NCBI RefSeq assembly: GCF_008831285.2 | Contig: NC_045146.1 | Coordinates: 14,935,149-14,999,148 of the forward strand | DNA: 64,000 nucleotides | Reading direction: 5' to 3' | From: Nymphaea colorata | Lineage: Eukaryota > Streptophyta > Magnoliopsida > Nymphaeales > Nymphaeaceae | Shown here: piece by piece, positions 60,514 to 64,000 of the stretch | How the letters are laid out: each line of letters starts with the position of its first letter | Position numbering within the stretch: position 1 is the stretch's first letter | The notes under the pieces: generated by a model | Seen by the model: only the letters and a program-made list of their open reading frames with translations | Told to the model about the DNA's origin: nothing | The model's database searches: none | Made by a program: the position numbers and the translations under genes

Positions 60514-62403
60514 TCAGCAGCACCTCCAGGCTGACGTGGCGACGAGCTCCCGGTGTTGCCAGCAGAGAAGGAGAGACGAATGGTGCTTCTCCACGTGGAA
60601 GCCCTTGACCTGGGTCCGCTTGACCAGGTAGTCGGCCTGCGTCTCGGTGAAGTTGCTGAAGGGGACCGGCGCGAACCCGGCGCGGCCGAAGAGGCTCCGC
60701 CAGGGGAGGAGCCTCTCCGGTGAGGCGGGGGTTGGGGAGGGGCGGCACCATCGGGCGGCGACGGAGCCGTTGATCCTCGGCTGCAGAAGGTAGCGCTCGA
60801 TCCGGCGGGCAGACTCGGGGTCGATCCCAGCCGCGTCCAGCGAGTCCATGAGCGCGGCGTAGAACCCGACTGCCGCCTCGAACTGCCGGCGGAAGGAAGC
60901 CTCCCCGCGCTCGCACTCCGCATCGACGAAGACGGCTATGCGGGGGCCAAGGCGCTTGAGGAAGCGGAGGAAGCCAGAGACGGAGTCGGGGCGGGAGAGT
61001 TCCCGCTGGACGGCCGGCGAGAAGTTGACGGCGACGACCTCGCCGTCGCGGATGGCGAGGGCGTCGAGGCAGAGCGACTCGAAGCGGCGGAAGGTGACGG
61101 CATCGAAACGGAAGGGAACGCTCAGTTCCTGGGCGAAGTGGCAGAGGTTGTCGCGGGCGAGGCGGACCTCCATGGAGTCGGAAGGGACGATGGCAGTGAC
61201 ACGGAGGGAGGGAGGGGAGGGCCTGGGCTTGAGAGCGATCTCCTGCATGAAAGAGGCCCACTGGCCGCCGAGCCCGATGTCGAAGTCGACGATGTGGATC
61301 GAGTCGGCTCCGTCGAGGGCCTCCAGGAGGGCCTGGTTGGCGGTGAAGTTGGCGAATTGGGGGAGCGGGGAGACCTCGGAGAAGGACTTGTAGGCGTCGA
61401 TCTTGTGGACGAGGTCGATGGGGGAGAGGAAGGAGGAATGGTGGTGGTGGCTGACGCCGGAAAGGGACAGGAGGAGGGCTTCCTTGAAGTAGAAGGCGGC
61501 CCGTTGGAGGGGCTTCCCGAAAGGGGAAAGGACTTGATTGAGCCGCGCCAATATCGCCTGCGCGAGAGCGAGGTTGCCACCCTCGACGAACCCGGCGGCC
61601 TCCACCAGCTGGTGGATGATGAGCTGCAGGCCGTCGGAGCCCGCCTTCGACGGCGGCGACCGGAAGAATTGAGCCGGCTGGGATGCGGGCTCCGCCTGGA
61701 ATTGCATCTGCTTCAGGTAAAGGTCGTCCAGGGATGGGTTGTTGATGCCGGTGGGGTTTGTGGCGGAATCGTAAATAGCGGGAAGGACGCACGGGTAGGG
61801 GAGGATGGCGTCGGGGAGAAGGAAGGAATTAGGAGGGTGAGCGGTGAAAGGCATCTGGGAGTCGATGACGGCGTCCTCCTGAGCAGGCATCTGCGGGAAC
61901 AGGAGCGGCTGAGGCGGGGCGGAGTCGTCCTTCTCGCTGAAGATCCACCGGATGAGCGACGGCTCCTGAGGAGGAGAAGACACCGCCATTAGCATCGAGT
62001 CCAAGTCCTCCATGGGAGGACCAATCTCCGACTGCGAAGGGTGGCCGAAATCCGGCGGGAGGCCGCCGGAGGGTTGCGCTGTCTCCCTTGCCCATGGCAG
62101 CTGGGTTTCGTCAGACAGGAGGTTGGAAACCGCCGCCACCGCCGCTAGACCGTCAGAGTCCCCGCACCCGCCGCTGACGCTGCCTGAAGCTGTGAGAGAG
62201 GGAGACAGAGTGGTGACCGAGGTGGTGGTGGTGTTGGACGGGCTCGGGCTCCTGCAGAGGTCTAGAACAGATGTGGGCTCGACGAAGAAAGAAGGAAACT
62301 TCAATTGGTTGAGCAAAGAAGCTGGTGGTTGTTGTTGGTGGTGGTGGTGGTGGTGGTGAATGGAGGTGGTGGTAGTGCTGGTGGTGGTTAGGCTAGATCT
62401 CAT
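60514..62403 (-). CDS. SCL6: GRAS transcription regulator, SCARECROW-LIKE 6/22/27 (HAIRY MERISTEM) type
   Basis: Nuclear GRAS protein of the miR171-targeted HAM/LOM group, which maintains shoot meristem cells and controls chlorophyll synthesis in other plants. One intact exon of 1890 nt, 629 aa, starting MRSSLTTTSTTTTSIHHHHH. The variable N-terminus has poly-Thr, poly-His and Gln stretches. The GRAS domain begins near residue 245: the LHR1 region (LVEAAGFVEGGNLALAQAIL), a VHIID-type motif (IHIVDFDIGLGGQW, near 368-382), a PFYRE-like region (VNFSPAVQRELSRP) and a SAW region at the end (GFHVEKHHSSLLLCWQHREL). The codon run for ILARLNQ (near residue 283) is the miR171 site. GC content is high, as is usual for this intronless family. 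SCL6 versus SCL22/27 cannot be separated here. Confidence 0.95.
   Translation of the reverse strand: MRSSLTTTSTTTTSIHHHHHHHQQQPPASLLNQLKFPSFFVEPTSVLDLCRSPSPSNTTTTSVTTLSPSLTASGSVSGGCGDSDGLAAVAAVSNLLSDETQLPWARETAQPSGGLPPDFGHPSQSEIGPPMEDLDSMLMAVSSPPQEPSLIRWIFSEKDDSAPPQPLLFPQMPAQEDAVIDSQMPFTAHPPNSFLLPDAILPYPCVLPAIYDSATNPTGINNPSLDDLYLKQMQFQAEPASQPAQFFRSPPSKAGSDGLQLIIHQLVEAAGFVEGGNLALAQAILARLNQVLSPFGKPLQRAAFYFKEALLLSLSGVSHHHHSSFLSPIDLVHKIDAYKSFSEVSPLPQFANFTANQALLEALDGADSIHIVDFDIGLGGQWASFMQEIALKPRPSPPSLRVTAIVPSDSMEVRLARDNLCHFAQELSVPFRFDAVTFRRFESLCLDALAIRDGEVVAVNFSPAVQRELSRPDSVSGFLRFLKRLGPRIAVFVDAECERGEASFRRQFEAAVGFYAALMDSLDAAGIDPESARRIERYLLQPRINGSVAARWCRPSPTPASPERLLPWRSLFGRAGFAPVPFSNFTETQADYLVKRTQVKGFHVEKHHSSLLLCWQHRELVATSAWRCC
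61535..61555 (-). promoter_or_regulatory. miR171 target site in the GRAS coding region
   Basis: The plus strand here reads TGATTGAGCCGCGCCAATAT plus C, identical over 21 nt to the conserved plant miR171 as I know it. The transcript (minus strand) is therefore perfectly complementary and should be cleaved between the 10th and 11th miRNA positions. Confidence 0.9.
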
Positions 62404-64000
62404 GGAGGGTGGAGGTTAGTAAGGGGGGAGTATTTTGGCGGATGTGGCCGGGATTTTAAAGACTAGAAGCGTGGGCATCCATTTACGGAGGAGGGGGGAG
62501 AGGTGGAAGAGAAAGAGGGAGCTCTTCTCTCTCTTCTGCCTTCGTCACGTCCTCCCTCCCTCTCCCTCTCTCTCTCTCTCTCTTACGGTGTCGCTCTCTT
62601 TCTTTCTTTCTCTTCTCTTATGCCGACGAGGATGATGATGATGCTCTGCTATCCTGAGGATTCATTCATTCATCCATGACCATAGAATGAGTGAAGATGA
62701 TGATGGTGGACATGCGAGACAGGAGGATGACCCTACCTGACGCCTCCTGCCGTGTGTTTCTCTAGCTTGTACGAGAAGCCATTGCTTTTCCATCCGTGTT
62801 TCTTCTTTTTTACAGAGAAATATCTAATCCGGATTTCCACGTTCTCCAAAAGCCTGCTCTTTATTTAATTTTTCTTAAATGGCCCACAACACGAGTCCAT
62901 GAGATGAGCTCTGTGGCACTCTCCGGCATAGCATAGATCAATATATTTTTTTTTTTACCTCCTAAAAATGCACCTTTTCGTCCCCATCTAATTTTGCACC
63001 CTCCTTTCTAAACGGCCCTACTGTATGCATCATCTTCTTTCACAAAATGACTGGCGGCAGGCAACAAGAAATGTATTCGCGGGAGCTTTACTGATTAATC
63101 ATCAGAGAGTCGCTTTTCCATGTCTCAGTCTTTGTGGCGGTGCCGGTGCCGGTGCCGGTGAAGAAGAACCCTCGCCAATTTAATGTAGTTGGTTAAGACA
63201 TGAAATGGAAGCAGATGCAGCAATCATGTGAGTGGTCAGCGTCAAGATTGTCATCATTGGGCAGCCATCGGCAATCATATGCTCGTGGAAGCTTTTGGTA
63301 CAGCCGGGTTGGGCATTACATGCAGGCAGGCGAAGGGCCTAAGGAGATAGATGACTGCTTTTACCCCCAACAAAATATTTCATTTTCCAAATGCGAGAAA
63401 TACTATTCAGGCAGGACGAATTTTTCTTTCAAAAAAACAAAAAAAAACGGCAGAATAGGGGTCAAAGCAAGAAATCCAAATTCTTTCATCATCTCCATGC
63501 GGTCGGTCAAAGATTAGGACGGAATATTCCAAGGCATGCTCCCAATTAAGCTGACATGTTCCCTAACATCTCCCCAAACTCCATTTCCCTTACAGTTTTA
63601 GTTTTCAGCTTTAAAGGGTCGTCGTCCCAATTCTTTCTAGGGCACCAAGGAGTGAAACAAACACTAATAAGAGACTCCACTCTACCCAGCGTCTATGTAT
63701 GGTGCCTTGCTATATATCACTCAAGCAACAACAACTCCGGGTCCGCTCAATCTCAATGCTAAACCTGGCTAAAGACTAAAAGCATGAGCTGCCCAATTTG
63801 AGCGTTGTTGTACGTAAGTGGGCCATGTCTTTAGCCCGCTTTAGCCAGGCAACACTCTGCCCATGGCTAGGTTTGGCATATAGTGCGCGCCTCTATACCA
63901 TTTAAAAACAGAAGTTCTTCCGCTTCACATGCACTTAAATAATTTGGCTTAGACTTCTCTTGAGTGTCAAGAGCTGGGCTCCATCACACTCTAGATGTTG
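62404..64000. other. Upstream region of the GRAS gene and intergenic sequence
   Basis: CT-rich stretch at about 62550-62620, likely leader or promoter of the GRAS gene, and a (GGTGCC)n mini-repeat near 63138-63160. The remainder shows no gene. Confidence 0.5.

Noticed and set aside
60416-61792. 458-codon minus-strand ORF overlapping the GRAS gene
   Set aside because: Different frame of the GRAS exon, Pro/Arg-rich from GC bias, not a separate gene.
61138-61992. 284-codon plus-strand ORF opposite the GRAS gene
   Set aside because: Shadow of the GC-rich GRAS coding strand; its composition follows the GRAS codons and no family is recognisable.

Overview
This window is nuclear DNA from a flowering plant. 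The evidence is split genes with GT-AG and GC-AG introns, a plastid-type ferritin, a plant PP2C, a two-cupin vicilin-like protein, a miR171-targeted GRAS gene, a nuclear copy of plastid 16S rDNA, and many hAT, MITE and LTR remnants. The sequence alone does not place the species.

Region 1 (1-26.9 kb) is a tandem array of three CYP72-clan cytochrome P450 genes. Copy A is cut by the window edge (end of exon 1 plus exons 2-4). Copy B is complete at 506 aa. Copy C is complete at 506 aa but its first intron is about 9.5 kb. All three have the same four-exon layout and the same GC donor on intron 1. Their flanks are duplicated too (about 7.3-7.7 kb per unit). The copy C intron holds about 7.8 kb of nested insertions. 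One is a hAT-type element carrying the 5' end of a cytosolic RPS15 gene. Another is a hAT-type element with matching termini and target duplication that carries a trihelix-like gene fragment, and that fragment is itself split by a 3.3 kb BED-type hAT element with a dead transposase.

Region 2 (26.9-29.5 kb) is intergenic, with a MITE-like repeat and about 285 bp of degenerate plastid 16S rDNA. Region 3 (29.5-37.4 kb) has two co-oriented genes: a PP2C phosphatase of the PP2C55 type, whose first intron contains a large inverted repeat, and a plastid ferritin with an iron-responsive (IDRS-like) promoter element. Region 4 (37.4-47.1 kb) is repeat-rich: an array of self-complementary 230-bp units, a 313-bp hAT MITE related to the RPS15-carrying element, and Copia LTR debris.

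Region 5 (47.1-49.6 kb, minus strand) is a vicilin-like double-cupin gene with a Glu/Arg-rich tail and a seed-type promoter (RY and ACGT boxes). Region 6 (49.6-60.5 kb) shows no convincing gene. Region 7 (60.5-62.4 kb, minus strand) is a single-exon GRAS gene of the SCL6/SCL27 (HAIRY MERISTEM) type with a miR171 site that looks perfectly complementary. The rest (62.4-64 kb) is intergenic.

The genes do not form one pathway. The clearest biological stories are the P450 family expansion with intron growth by gene-capturing transposons, and three genes whose regulation can be read from sequence (ferritin, vicilin, GRAS).
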